Shown here piece after piece: positions 1 through 8,561 of a stretch of DNA of 64,000 bases; the stretch's first letter is position 1; every line of letters begins with the position of its first letter. Source of the DNA: Planctomycetota bacterium (GTDB lineage Bacteria > Planctomycetota > UBA1135 > UBA2386); NCBI GenBank assembly GCA_028281765.1, contig JANQJF010000063.1:1-64000 (forward strand), written 5' to 3'. The notes beneath the pieces are model-generated. The model was not told where the DNA came from and made no database searches. It worked only from the letters and a program-made list of their open reading frames with translations. Made by a program: the position numbers and the translations under genes.

Positions 1-2
1 AG

Positions 3-2549
3 CCCGAGCGCTTCAGGAACGCGCTGTTCGTCAACCTGCACGGGGACGGCATGCCGTTCCCGCCGCTGCGCAACCACTCGGATGCCGCGAAGGACCCCGA
101 GAACCACCCGGGTATCCGCGTCGTGACGCATCCCGCGCGACTGCACACGCCGCGCGGCGCCGGAGTCAAGGGCGCGATCGCACAGGGCTTGTCGAGCGCG
201 ACAGGCAACGCGCTCGTCGAACGAATCAAAGCCATCGGCCCGACGCAACAGCAAGGCCCGGAGTTCCGGGTCTACGCCTACAAGACCGATCCGACAAGCG
301 GACCGACGACGGTAACCGAGCCGATCACGGTGCAGATCTTCGGGCTCGACTTGACCTCGAACGTCAACGGCAGCACGAACCCCTCGCTACTGATCCGCCG
401 CGCGACCGGTGGCGTCGACCCGGCAACCGGAACGCCGGGGAGTCCCGCCTACGACTACGACAAGTTCGACGAGATCGAAGGCATGCCGACACTGCACTCA
501 TCGTCGCATGCACCGTTCGAGATGACCTACGCGTTCGGCTACGCGACGACACCCGAGCCGCACACCTGGATCCGGTTCTACAACACGCCGACCATCGCAC
601 CACTCGACGACAGCTCGACCAGTGGGTACGCAGGAGGCGACGGTCTCGACCCGAAGCACCACCTCTATGGGATGGAGTACGTCCCGTCGCCAGAGAACGG
701 CAGCGGATTCCGTAGCCTCGAAGGCGCCGGCAACCAGGCCCCCAACACCGCGCGCTGGCGCATCCGCATCCCGGCGAGCGTGATGCCGAGCGAAGACACC
801 GTGCTGCGCGTGACCACGCGCATCGGCACCGACGTCACGACCGGTAGAACCTGGCCGACGCCGAACGAACCGCACAACGAGTCGACGACCTACACGTGGT
901 GGACTGACAGCGCGGACGCGGTCCCACTGACGGAGCGCTACCAGTTCCTCGGCGACCCGCGCCACAACCCGTACCGCGACCTCGTCGCCGGCGGCGCGAG
1001 CTTCCCCGACGGCTACAACTGGTGGTTCGACGACTTCGTCGCGGGCGCCATGAACGCGCAGTCCGCCTGGACCTGCTTCGACAACGCCAAACTGCACGAC
1101 GGCTTCGGCCAAGGCGTGGTCGAAGACGTGCCGCGCATGCTGCAGGTCTGGCGCGACTCGCTGCAGGCGAGCGGCGCGGTGTTCGTGAATCCGGGTGGTG
1201 CGCTCGCGGAGAAGCTCTTGCTCGGTGGCGAAATCGCGCTTCCGAACGACAACGCGGTCGTCCTCCACGCCGGTCTCTACGGTGGCGGTTCGGGAACGCA
1301 TCACGTCGAAGATCTGACGCCGGGCACCCTGCCGAACTGGTCGGCGGCCCCGCTCGGAACGACGATCGCGCACGCTCCCGACAGCGACGCGGCGGCACTG
1401 AGCGGCTGGGGAGGAGGCTCAGGAGCCATCGTCTCCAAATCACTCCACGAAAAGCGAGGCCGCCCGGTGATCGTCGATGGGTACGGATTCTGGGCCAAGC
1501 CCTGGCTCGGCGAACTCGCGCCGGACACCAACTGGTCCGTGCACTACGGAGCCCACGGCAACCGAGCGACGTCGTCGACCGGCGGCTTGCGTCGGAGCCC
1601 GCGGAGTGCCGCGACGCTCGCGAATCTCCCGGCCGGGACGGACTGGCGCTACGTCAGCGGCTCGACGCTCGGTGAGCTCGGCGGCGCGACGCTGCTGCAG
1701 ATCGGCGGCTCCTCGTCGACGTTCTCGCAGTTCTCGACGGACACGGACGCGATGGCAACCCTGACCAGCGACGTCTACCAGCTGACGCAGCGCGTTGGCG
1801 TCTCGACGCCGCAGAGCGTGACGGCGACCCTGCCGTTCCGACTCGACGGTTCGCTGTCGACGACGCTGCCGCACGGCACGTTCACGAGCGTGTTCCCGAA
1901 CCAGACCGGCGAGATGCTGGAGGTGTTCGCGAACTCGACCAGCGCAATGGCGCACGGCTCGGGCGTCGTGCGCGTGGCCTCGCCGGATGGCGCGGCAGCG
2001 TACTTCGTGCCGTTCGGCGACACGCCGTCGACCGTCGACGAGCACCGCTCGCTGGCCTACAAGTCGCTGGTCTTCGGCCTGCGTGCGCTACACGTGGCCG
2101 CCGAGCCGGGTCGGACCGACGGCGTCACGCCGGTCCCGCTCGTCGAGCTGTCCCAGCCGCTGCCGAAGGCCTCGCTGGAGAACCCGACAAGCGTGGCACT
2201 CGCCTGGGACGTCGACTTCCGGCGGTTCGACGAGGACCCGTACACCGACCAGTTCACGACCGAACCGACGAGCGTCGAGATGGATCTCGGCTACGTAATC
2301 ACGTATCGCCGCGCCGGCGACGAGGACTGGCGACACGCCGTCGACCACACGGTCGCGAACGCCGGCACGTGGCCCTCGGACTCGGTTTACCTGACGCCCG
2401 ACACGCGCATCGGCAGCGAGTCGTTCACGACCTCGGTGCCGGCGGAGCAGTTCCCGGCGGGCGAAGTCACCTTCCGCATCGACTGCTTCTTCCTCGAGGG
2501 CCACATGCACGTCGCCCACCACGAGGTCATTCTCAACATCAAGCGGTAG
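3..2549 (+). CDS. Large unknown protein, 5' end outside the window
   Basis: The reading frame is open from base 3 and continues without a stop into the first ATG at 51. The codons before that ATG read as normal protein (ending in a LHGDG motif just ahead of MPFPP), so the true start lies upstream of the window and the ATG at 51 is internal. About 848 residues are visible. No catalytic motif or membrane segment is recognisable. The middle is rich in Gly, Thr, Trp and Pro and has short beta-type segments, and the C-terminal 90 residues look like a beta-sandwich. It resembles large exported proteins of unknown function in Planctomycetota; I do not assign a function. It converges with the remnant at 2557, with only 7 bp between the stops. 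Confidence 0.75.
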   Translation, partial: PERFRNALFVNLHGDGMPFPPLRNHSDAAKDPENHPGIRVVTHPARLHTPRGAGVKGAIAQGLSSATGNALVERIKAIGPTQQQGPEFRVYAYKTDPTSGPTTVTEPITVQIFGLDLTSNVNGSTNPSLLIRRATGGVDPATGTPGSPAYDYDKFDEIEGMPTLHSSSHAPFEMTYAFGYATTPEPHTWIRFYNTPTIAPLDDSSTSGYAGGDGLDPKHHLYGMEYVPSPENGSGFRSLEGAGNQAPNTARWRIRIPASVMPSEDTVLRVTTRIGTDVTTGRTWPTPNEPHNESTTYTWWTDSADAVPLTERYQFLGDPRHNPYRDLVAGGASFPDGYNWWFDDFVAGAMNAQSAWTCFDNAKLHDGFGQGVVEDVPRMLQVWRDSLQASGAVFVNPGGALAEKLLLGGEIALPNDNAVVLHAGLYGGGSGTHHVEDLTPGTLPNWSAAPLGTTIAHAPDSDAAALSGWGGGSGAIVSKSLHEKRGRPVIVDGYGFWAKPWLGELAPDTNWSVHYGAHGNRATSSTGGLRRSPRSAATLANLPAGTDWRYVSGSTLGELGGATLLQIGGSSSTFSQFSTDTDAMATLTSDVYQLTQRVGVSTPQSVTATLPFRLDGSLSTTLPHGTFTSVFPNQTGEMLEVFANSTSAMAHGSGVVRVASPDGAAAYFVPFGDTPSTVDEHRSLAYKSLVFGLRALHVAAEPGRTDGVTPVPLVELSQPLPKASLENPTSVALAWDVDFRRFDEDPYTDQFTTEPTSVEMDLGYVITYRRAGDEDWRHAVDHTVANAGTWPSDSVYLTPDTRIGSESFTTSVPAEQFPAGEVTFRIDCFFLEGHMHVAHHEVILNIKR

Positions 2550-2556
2550 TCGAAGC

Positions 2557-2736
2557 TCAGCGCATCGGCAGCAGGAAGCGGCCGGTGCGCGAGAGGTACT
2601 CGACGTACTCCGGCAGCTCGAGCGCGAGCGCGTCCTCTTCGACCTTCGCGCTGCGCGTGTAGTACCACGCGAGCAGCAGGAAGTTCACGGTCAGCCAGCC
2701 GCTGCCCGACGCGATCGTCAAGCCGGCGAGAGTCAT
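2557..2736 (-). pseudogene. C-terminal fragment of a PEMT/ICMT-like membrane methyltransferase
   Basis: A 59-codon segment starting at an ATG at 2736 matches the typical C-terminal end of isoprenylcysteine/phospholipid methyltransferase-type membrane proteins: a hydrophobic helix, an EE pair, an EY..Y repeat and a final RTGRFLLP block. The N-terminal membrane segments and the rest of the SAM-binding region expected in a 150-200 residue family member are missing. Upstream, the frame runs into GC-rich low-complexity sequence with repeated CGGGACCCG-like units (about 2745-2820). The likeliest reading is a decayed gene fragment. A genuine short membrane protein cannot be excluded. Confidence 0.4.
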
Positions 2737-2851
2737 GAGGTTCGCGGGACTCGGGACCCGTTCCGCGACCCGTGTCCCGACCCGCGGTACGTGAACGGGC
2801 CCGGTCCCGAGCCCGAAAACGTGCGTCGCAATGCCCTCTAGTCCCGCCCCC

Positions 2852-3109
2852 TCAGGGCAACCACTTCCGCCCGTACCGCCCCAACGCAAACCCACACGCC
2901 ACCGGAATGACCACCATCAGCACCAAATCCAGCGTCGTGAACGCCACGGGATTCCACTCCTCCTTCGGTGTACCCCGCTCCGGCAGGTGCCGCGCGCCCC
3001 ACCAGAAGATCCAGATCACGCCGCCGCCGAACATGCCGGCCCAGGCGAAGGCGATCGAGAACGACCGCTCCTTGATGTTGGTGCCTTCGTCCGGCTGCAT
3101 CCGGCTCAC
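2852..3109 (-). CDS. Small two-helix membrane protein of unknown function
   Basis: This 85-residue protein has two clear hydrophobic helices, around residues 18-38 and 57-77, joined by a short polar loop, and a basic C-terminus. It starts at a GTG that overlaps the TGA of the upstream glutaryl-CoA dehydrogenase gene (GTGA arrangement), so the two are almost certainly cotranslated. No family is recognised. The coupling suggests a membrane partner for, or an accidental neighbour of, the dehydrogenase; the sequence does not decide between these. Confidence 0.6.
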   Translation of the reverse strand: MSRMQPDEGTNIKERSFSIAFAWAGMFGGGVIWIFWWGARHLPERGTPKEEWNPVAFTTLDLVLMVVIPVACGFALGRYGRKWLP

Positions 3110-4272
3110 ATCAACGCGCTCTCACCGGTGATCTCGCGACCGACGATCAGAGCGTGGATGTCGTGGGTGCCCTCGTAGGTGATGACCGACTCCAGGTTGC
3201 ACATGTGGCGCATGACCTGGTACTCGTCGGTGATGCCGTTCGCGCCGAGGACGTCACGTGTCAGGCGGCAGCACTCGAGCGCCATCCAGCAGTTGTTGCG
3301 CTTGGCGAGCGACACGTGCGAGTGGTGCAGCGTGCCGGCTTCCTTCATGCGCCCGAGGCGCCATGCGAGGAGCTGGCCCTTGGTGATCTCGTTGACCATC
3401 CAGACGAGCTTGTTCTGCACGAGCTGGAACTTCGCGATCGGGCGATCGAACTGGATGCGGTTCTTCGAGTAGCGCAGCGCCTCGTCGTAGACCGCCATCG
3501 CCGAGCCGACCGCGCCGAACGCGATGCCGAAGCGGGCCGAGCTGAGACAGCTCAGTGGACCCTTCAGGCCCTCGACGCCGGGCAGGATGTTCTCCTTCGG
3601 AATCTTGACGTCTTCGAAGACGAGCTCGGACGTGACGGACGCGCGGAGCGAGAACTTGTTCTTGATCGTGTTCGTCGAGAAGCCCGGGGTGCCCTTCTCG
3701 ACGAGGAAGAGCCGCACGACGCCATCGAGCTTCGCCGACACGATCGCGACGTCGGCGATGCAGCCGTTCGTGATCCAGTACTTCGAGCCGTTGACGAGGT
3801 AGTGGTCGCCCTTGTCCTCGGCGCGGGTCAGCATCCCGTCGGGGTTGCTGCCGTAGTCGGCTTCGGTCAGACCGAAGCAACCGATTTTCTCGCCGGCCGC
3901 CATGCCGGGCAGCCACTTCTCCTTCTGGTCCTCGGTCCCGTAGGCGTGGATCGGGAACATGCACAGCGAGCCCTGCACGCTGACGAACGAGCGGAGACCG
4001 GAGTCACCGCGCTCGAGCTCCTGCAGGATCAGGCCGTAGGCAACGGGCGACATTCCAGCGCAGCCGTAGCCCTTGAGGCTCGCACCGAGTAGCCCCATCT
4101 CACCGAGCTGCGGGATGATCTCGTGCGGGAACGTCGCGTTGCGGTTGTGCTCCTCGATGATCGGCATGAACTCCGCGTCGACCCATTCACGGACCGTGTC
4201 GCGCGCCATCCGCTCCTCTTCGGAGAAGAGATCATCGATCGCGTAGAAATCGGCGGCTTTGAAAGGGCTCAT
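3106..4272 (-). CDS. gcdH: Glutaryl-CoA dehydrogenase (acyl-CoA dehydrogenase family)
   Basis: FAD enzyme that oxidises and decarboxylates glutaryl-CoA to crotonyl-CoA in lysine/tryptophan breakdown; cytoplasmic, passing electrons to electron-transfer flavoprotein. The 388-residue product has the acyl-CoA dehydrogenase domains in order. Arg94 lies in the LRSFVSVQGSL segment typical of glutaryl-CoA dehydrogenases, followed by the FAD-binding CFGLTEADYGSNP motif and the catalytic glutamate (about residue 367) in TYEGTHDIHALI. The chosen start is the ATG at 4272, where family similarity begins; an in-frame extension of 11 codons upstream looks spurious. It is divergent from the membrane protein at 4366 and translationally coupled to the small membrane protein downstream. 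Another short-chain acyl-CoA dehydrogenase is possible, but the EGTHDIHALI block argues for glutaryl-CoA. Confidence 0.88.
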   Translation of the reverse strand: MSPFKAADFYAIDDLFSEEERMARDTVREWVDAEFMPIIEEHNRNATFPHEIIPQLGEMGLLGASLKGYGCAGMSPVAYGLILQELERGDSGLRSFVSVQGSLCMFPIHAYGTEDQKEKWLPGMAAGEKIGCFGLTEADYGSNPDGMLTRAEDKGDHYLVNGSKYWITNGCIADVAIVSAKLDGVVRLFLVEKGTPGFSTNTIKNKFSLRASVTSELVFEDVKIPKENILPGVEGLKGPLSCLSSARFGIAFGAVGSAMAVYDEALRYSKNRIQFDRPIAKFQLVQNKLVWMVNEITKGQLLAWRLGRMKEAGTLHHSHVSLAKRNNCWMALECCRLTRDVLGANGITDEYQVMRHMCNLESVITYEGTHDIHALIVGREITGESALM

Positions 4273-4365
4273 GTTGAATTCGAGGTAAAAGAGGCGGCAC
4301 ACCATAGGCTCGGCGATGGACCGTGGGAAGCTGCCGCGCAGCCCGGCCGAGAAATCGTCACCTCA

Positions 4366-5235
4366 ATGAGCGCCACGACCGTTTGCAGCCTATGCGGCTA
4401 TGAGACCGACGCGACGCCCTGCGCTCGCTGTGGGTCCTCGCTGATCGATCTCAAGGGCAAACCCCTGAGAGTGGGCCGCGGTTTCGCACTCTTCGACGTC
4501 TGGCGAGGGTTTTGGAGCCTGTTCGCGAGCGGGCTCATCCTCTTCAACCGCCCCGAATTCGCGTGCAAGCTGCGAGCACCGTTCCTCGCGAATTTCCTCG
4601 TCCTCGGCGTCGTCTTCTTCGGTCTGTTCTTCGGCCTCTGGGAGCTGTTCGAGTGGTGGATCTCGGGATCCTGGGGATGGTTCGAGTGGCTGCGCCCTGC
4701 CGGATCCTGGGTGACCGGAATCCTCTCGATGCTGCTCGCGGCCGTGACGCTCTTCCTGGTTTCGCCGGTGCTGATCGAGACCGTGATGGGACCGTTCCTC
4801 GACCCGCTCGCCGACGTCGTCGAGAAGATCCACGGCGGCAAGGAGATGGCGCCGGCCGACCCGGGCGCGTGGAAGAGCGTCGTCGCGGGCGTGCGCAGCT
4901 CCGCTCAGATCCTCGCGATCCAAATCGTGATCCTGCCGCTGTGCCTCTTGCTTTCACTGACGGGCATCGGCGCCATCCTCGCGATCCTCCTCGCCGCGAT
5001 CCTCAACGCGGTCGTGTGGTTCGACATCCCGCTCGCGCGACGCGGCCTCGGACTCCGCTACCGCCTCTCCGTGGTCCGCAAGAACTGGCCCGTCGCGCTC
5101 GGGTTCGGACTCGCGTTCCAGTTCGGGCTGGTGATCCCGTTCTTCAACTTCTTGATCCTGACGCCCGCGGCGGCCGTCTCGGTGTCGAGGCTCTACCTGC
5201 GCTTCGAGAAGCCGCAGCGGTTTCCAGCCCCGTGA
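4366..5235 (+). CDS. EI24/DUF540-type membrane protein with N-terminal zinc ribbon
   Basis: The 289-residue product begins with a four-cysteine ribbon (CSLCGYETDATPCARCGSSL, residues 6-25). It then has about six hydrophobic helices (roughly residues 68-90, 108-135, 182-222, 244-275) with the amphipathic layout of the EI24/CysZ-like family. The start at ATG 4366 is chosen because the ribbon begins immediately after it; the frame upstream is antisense to gcdH. Family members act in sulfate uptake (CysZ) or are uncharacterised. Nothing nearby points to sulfate metabolism, so transport is only a possibility. The ribbon fused to the membrane domain is a recurrent architecture in some phyla. It converges with the next gene, 6 bp away. 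Confidence 0.65.
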   Translation: MSATTVCSLCGYETDATPCARCGSSLIDLKGKPLRVGRGFALFDVWRGFWSLFASGLILFNRPEFACKLRAPFLANFLVLGVVFFGLFFGLWELFEWWISGSWGWFEWLRPAGSWVTGILSMLLAAVTLFLVSPVLIETVMGPFLDPLADVVEKIHGGKEMAPADPGAWKSVVAGVRSSAQILAIQIVILPLCLLLSLTGIGAILAILLAAILNAVVWFDIPLARRGLGLRYRLSVVRKNWPVALGFGLAFQFGLVIPFFNFLILTPAAAVSVSRLYLRFEKPQRFPAP

Positions 5236-5241
5236 GCCGAC

Positions 5242-6792
5242 TCAGTTCCGCGGCGCGAACACGATCTCGTGCTCGTTTACATCCCCGCGCGTGATCTTCG
5301 CGATCAGCGGCTGCAGCGGTCGCCACGAGGGCGCGTCGACCGAGACCTCGTACATCCCGGACTCCCCGACCTCGAACGTCGCCGACACGGCCGGGTCGTG
5401 GTCGAAGCGCACGTCGTGCACGGGAGTTCCTTCCCCGACCGGCGTCACGCGCAGGCGGAACCGCGGGATGCTCGCCGAGCCGCCGTCCTCGGTGCGGAAG
5501 TGCACGGTCGCGCGCACGGCTTCCGGTAGAGAAACCGCGACGGGCTCCGGACCCGCGCGCACCTCGAAGTCCTTCTCGAGCTGAAACACGGGCCACGACT
5601 GCATCGTCCGTCGCACGTAGAGCGTATGCGCCTCCTCGCCGACGTGATCGAACGCGAACGTCCCGTCGGCCGCCGTCACCTCGACGTCGATCCACTCTTC
5701 GACGCGTTCCGAGTACAGGCGCAGGTAGGCACCCGCGACGCCGCGGCCGTCCGGTCCGACGACCTGGCCGCGCAGCGAACGACCGGTCGGTAGGACGATG
5801 TCTCCGAGATCGAGGACCTCGCCGGAAGACGGCGATACGGGAACCCCGACGGTCGCGTGCGACTCGCTCATCAACACGACGCGGTCGCCATTCCACTGGG
5901 CCGCGCGGACCTCGAAGGTGCCGTCGTCCGCCGAGGCCGCACTCGGCTTGTCCTCCCCGATCGAGACGTAGACATCGCCCACGGGCTGCCCGTTCTCGTC
6001 GACGCATCGTCCGCGGAAACGGGCGATCCGGATCTGCAGCACGGTGTCGGCGCGTCGTTCGAGCTGCGCTCGGGTCAACGTGAACTCCGCGGGCGGTAGT
6101 CCCCGCCAGACCACGGAGAGGACGAGGCGATCGAGATCGAGGAGCGGCACGGGCAAAGCCAGCATGCCGTCCGCGTCCGTGCGGCCGAACACGCGTTGGT
6201 ATCCGAGCTTCGTGTCGATGCGGTCCGCGTGCACGATCGCATCCCCGGCCGGCTCGCCACCGGGTGCGAGGACCCGCGCTCGAAAGTCGACGAGCGGCGC
6301 CACGACGAGGTCGATCCGCGTCGTACGGCCGGCGACGGCTTCGAAGGTCTGGGGAATCGTGCCGAACTCCGCAGCCGCGGCGTCGACCCAGTAGTGACCG
6401 GGCGCGACCGCCACTTCGACGCGTCCATCGGTGTCCGCGATCAGGCGGGAGAACGGCGCGCGCGGCTGCAGGATCTCCTGCCGAAACGGCAACACCCGCA
6501 CGACCGCGCCCGGCACCATGCCGCCGGTCTCTGCGACGCGCACGAACACGGCCAGACGCGTCGAGGTGTCACCCGCGGACTCCGGATCCGAGCCTGCGGA
6601 GTCGAGCACCTCGGTGCGTTCCGGCGGCACGTGGTCCGCACGCTCGAGCTCGGGTAACCCCGGGATCTCGCGCTCTGCCCGTCTGGTGCGTTGGTCTTCG
6701 GCCAACCAAGTCGAACCGAACCAGGCGCCGGCACCGACCGCGAACGCCGCGACCACGAACAGGGCGATCCAGGGTGTCGCGGGGTGGCGCAT
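5242..6792 (-). CDS. Membrane-anchored protein with carboxypeptidase-regulatory-like repeats
   Basis: This 516-residue protein starts with an uncleaved-looking signal anchor (residues 8-30, no Cys lipobox). After an acidic linker come several beta-sandwich repeats of the carboxypeptidase regulatory-like (CarboxypepD_reg) type, recognised by recurring motifs such as GRC+DENGQPVGDVYVSI, GQVVGPDGRGVAGAYLRLYS and ADGTFAFDHV. Such domains are extracytoplasmic adhesion or structural modules; no catalytic domain is present. The short gene at 59871 has the same plan (signal anchor, charged linker, similar repeat), so the two belong to one paralogous group. Confidence 0.65.
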   Translation of the reverse strand: MRHPATPWIALFVVAAFAVGAGAWFGSTWLAEDQRTRRAEREIPGLPELERADHVPPERTEVLDSAGSDPESAGDTSTRLAVFVRVAETGGMVPGAVVRVLPFRQEILQPRAPFSRLIADTDGRVEVAVAPGHYWVDAAAAEFGTIPQTFEAVAGRTTRIDLVVAPLVDFRARVLAPGGEPAGDAIVHADRIDTKLGYQRVFGRTDADGMLALPVPLLDLDRLVLSVVWRGLPPAEFTLTRAQLERRADTVLQIRIARFRGRCVDENGQPVGDVYVSIGEDKPSAASADDGTFEVRAAQWNGDRVVLMSESHATVGVPVSPSSGEVLDLGDIVLPTGRSLRGQVVGPDGRGVAGAYLRLYSERVEEWIDVEVTAADGTFAFDHVGEEAHTLYVRRTMQSWPVFQLEKDFEVRAGPEPVAVSLPEAVRATVHFRTEDGGSASIPRFRLRVTPVGEGTPVHDVRFDHDPAVSATFEVGESGMYEVSVDAPSWRPLQPLIAKITRGDVNEHEIVFAPRN

Positions 6793-6824
6793 GCTCCGAT
6801 GCTATCCCGGCGAGCACGAACTGC

Positions 6825-8450
6825 CTACGCTCCGACGGTCACCGACAGGCCGGCGGTCAATCCGACGAGCAGCGGGAACGGCCCGAATGCTTCGATCGAC
6901 GCGCCCTGCACTTCGATCGACAGACCGACCGCAGAGGGGCCGGGCGGCACGGCGAGCACCGTGTTCGCGTGGCCCATCCCCGACGCGGGCCCGGGAATCG
7001 TCACGAACGGGGACACGTAGAGCTCACAGCCGGACATCCCGAACGAATCGAGCGGTACCAGTTGTGGCGTCCCGATCATGAACGTCGCCAACGTCGTCGG
7101 TGTCACGGCGCGTATCTCGAGCGCGAGCGACTGCCCGGGCAACGCGGCGCCGCGCCAGCGCAGTGACGGCAGCCCGACGGCCCCGGGACACGAGACGCCG
7201 TGCGGATCGTGGCGAGGCGGCACGCCCGTCGATCCGGCGCTGTACGCGAAGACGGCGCCGTTCTGTTCGAACACGACGTCGGCGAAACCGTCGCCGTCGA
7301 AGTCGGCCCCGCCGTCCACGGTCGTCGTGCCGATCCCGCCGGTGCCGCCACCGGGGGCGGGACTGAAGGCGGCGATCGGGGCACCGGTCGCGCCGGAGAA
7401 CACGAACACTCCGGCTGGAGCGGAGCGCACGGCGACGTCGTCGAATCCGTCGCCATCGACGTCGCCGGCGGTCGACACGCCCTCGCCGAGCTGCTCGTCG
7501 AACCCGCCGACGAACGTGTGCAGCACGGAGCCATCGAGCCCTGAGTAGACGCGCACGCGGCCCGCGTCGTCGACACCCCCGCCGGCATCGAAGTACGGCG
7601 CGGAGACGATGAAGTCGTCGAACCAGTCCCCGTTGACGTCGCCCGCATCCGCAATCGAGTAGCCGAAGCCGTCGACATCGCTGAGCTGGTGCAGGACGGA
7701 TCCGTCGAAGCCGGAGTAGACGCGTACGTCTCCGCTGCCCGCCGCGCTGACGATCACGTCGTCGAAACCGTCGAAATTCGCGTCACCGGCCGTCGAGACT
7801 TCGTCGCCGAAGCGGCTGTCGGTCGGATCCCCGACGAACGCGTGCAGTTCGGACCCGTCACGACCGGAGTAGACCCGCGCGTAGCCCGGCCCCGCGCTGA
7901 ACGGGAGTCCCCAAAGCGTCTGATCGGCCCCGACGACGACGTCGTCGTAGCCGTCCGCGTTCACGTCGCCCGCGCCACTGACGGAACGGCCGAAGAAGTC
8001 GCCACCAACGTCTCCGCTCCACTGATGGAGAATCGCGCCGTCGAGCCCCGAGTAGACGAACGCGGTCCCGGTGTCGAGTATCGAGTGCGTCGGCTGCCCC
8101 GCGACCACGTCGTCGTAGCCGTCACCGTTCACGTCACCGGCGCCGCTGAGCGACCACCCGAGGTTGCCGTCGAACGACGTGCCGTAGCGCTCCCACAGCA
8201 CCGCGCCCGTCACGCCGGAGAGCACCGAGATCCGCCCGACGGCAGGCGTGAACGGGATGAACGGCAGCCCCTCGTTCCATTGGCCGAGCACGACGTCCGG
8301 CGTGCCGTCCGCGTCGACATCCCCGGCGACCGCGACCGTGGTGCCGGTCGGCGAGAAGGCGTGGAGCTGCACCTGCGCCGTGGGACTGCCGGCCAGGATC
8401 AGGGCCAGCGGAATCGAGCAGGCGAGTGAATGGAGCGCAGGAGTCGGCAT
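6825..8450 (-). CDS. Secreted FG-GAP/integrin-alpha-like beta-propeller protein
   Basis: The 541-residue product has a signal peptide (residues 1-26, ending near SPTAQ) followed by seven FG-GAP repeats. Each repeat carries a calcium-type D-x-D/N-x-DG-x-x-D loop (for example DVDADGTPDVVLG, DVNGDGYDDVVAG, DANFDGFDDVIVS) and an 'SGLDGSVLH'-like blade strand. These fold into a seven-bladed propeller similar to integrin alpha chains and bind calcium at the cell surface. The last 120 residues form a separate beta domain also suggested in the proteins at 36754 and 42922. Start at ATG 8450, immediately before the signal peptide; the frame upstream is antisense to metG. Function is probably adhesive or structural. 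Confidence 0.8.
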   Translation of the reverse strand: MPTPALHSLACSIPLALILAGSPTAQVQLHAFSPTGTTVAVAGDVDADGTPDVVLGQWNEGLPFIPFTPAVGRISVLSGVTGAVLWERYGTSFDGNLGWSLSGAGDVNGDGYDDVVAGQPTHSILDTGTAFVYSGLDGAILHQWSGDVGGDFFGRSVSGAGDVNADGYDDVVVGADQTLWGLPFSAGPGYARVYSGRDGSELHAFVGDPTDSRFGDEVSTAGDANFDGFDDVIVSAAGSGDVRVYSGFDGSVLHQLSDVDGFGYSIADAGDVNGDWFDDFIVSAPYFDAGGGVDDAGRVRVYSGLDGSVLHTFVGGFDEQLGEGVSTAGDVDGDGFDDVAVRSAPAGVFVFSGATGAPIAAFSPAPGGGTGGIGTTTVDGGADFDGDGFADVVFEQNGAVFAYSAGSTGVPPRHDPHGVSCPGAVGLPSLRWRGAALPGQSLALEIRAVTPTTLATFMIGTPQLVPLDSFGMSGCELYVSPFVTIPGPASGMGHANTVLAVPPGPSAVGLSIEVQGASIEAFGPFPLLVGLTAGLSVTVGA

Positions 8451-8495
8451 CGGACCTCGGACCGCGCATTGTATCCGATTCACGCGTCGTTCGGC

Positions 8496-8525
8496 TTGGT
8501 TCCGACCACCGCGGCGGGCTACCTT
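8496..8525 (+). promoter_or_regulatory. Candidate metG promoter
   Basis: TTGGTT (8496-8501) and TACCTT (8520-8525) are separated by 18 bp and end 36 bp before the metG start. The match to a sigma-70 promoter is partial, so this is only a suggestion based on position. Confidence 0.25.
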
Positions 8526-8561
8526 TCGCGTCGCGGAATCCCCCGCAGCAGCGAGCCGAGA

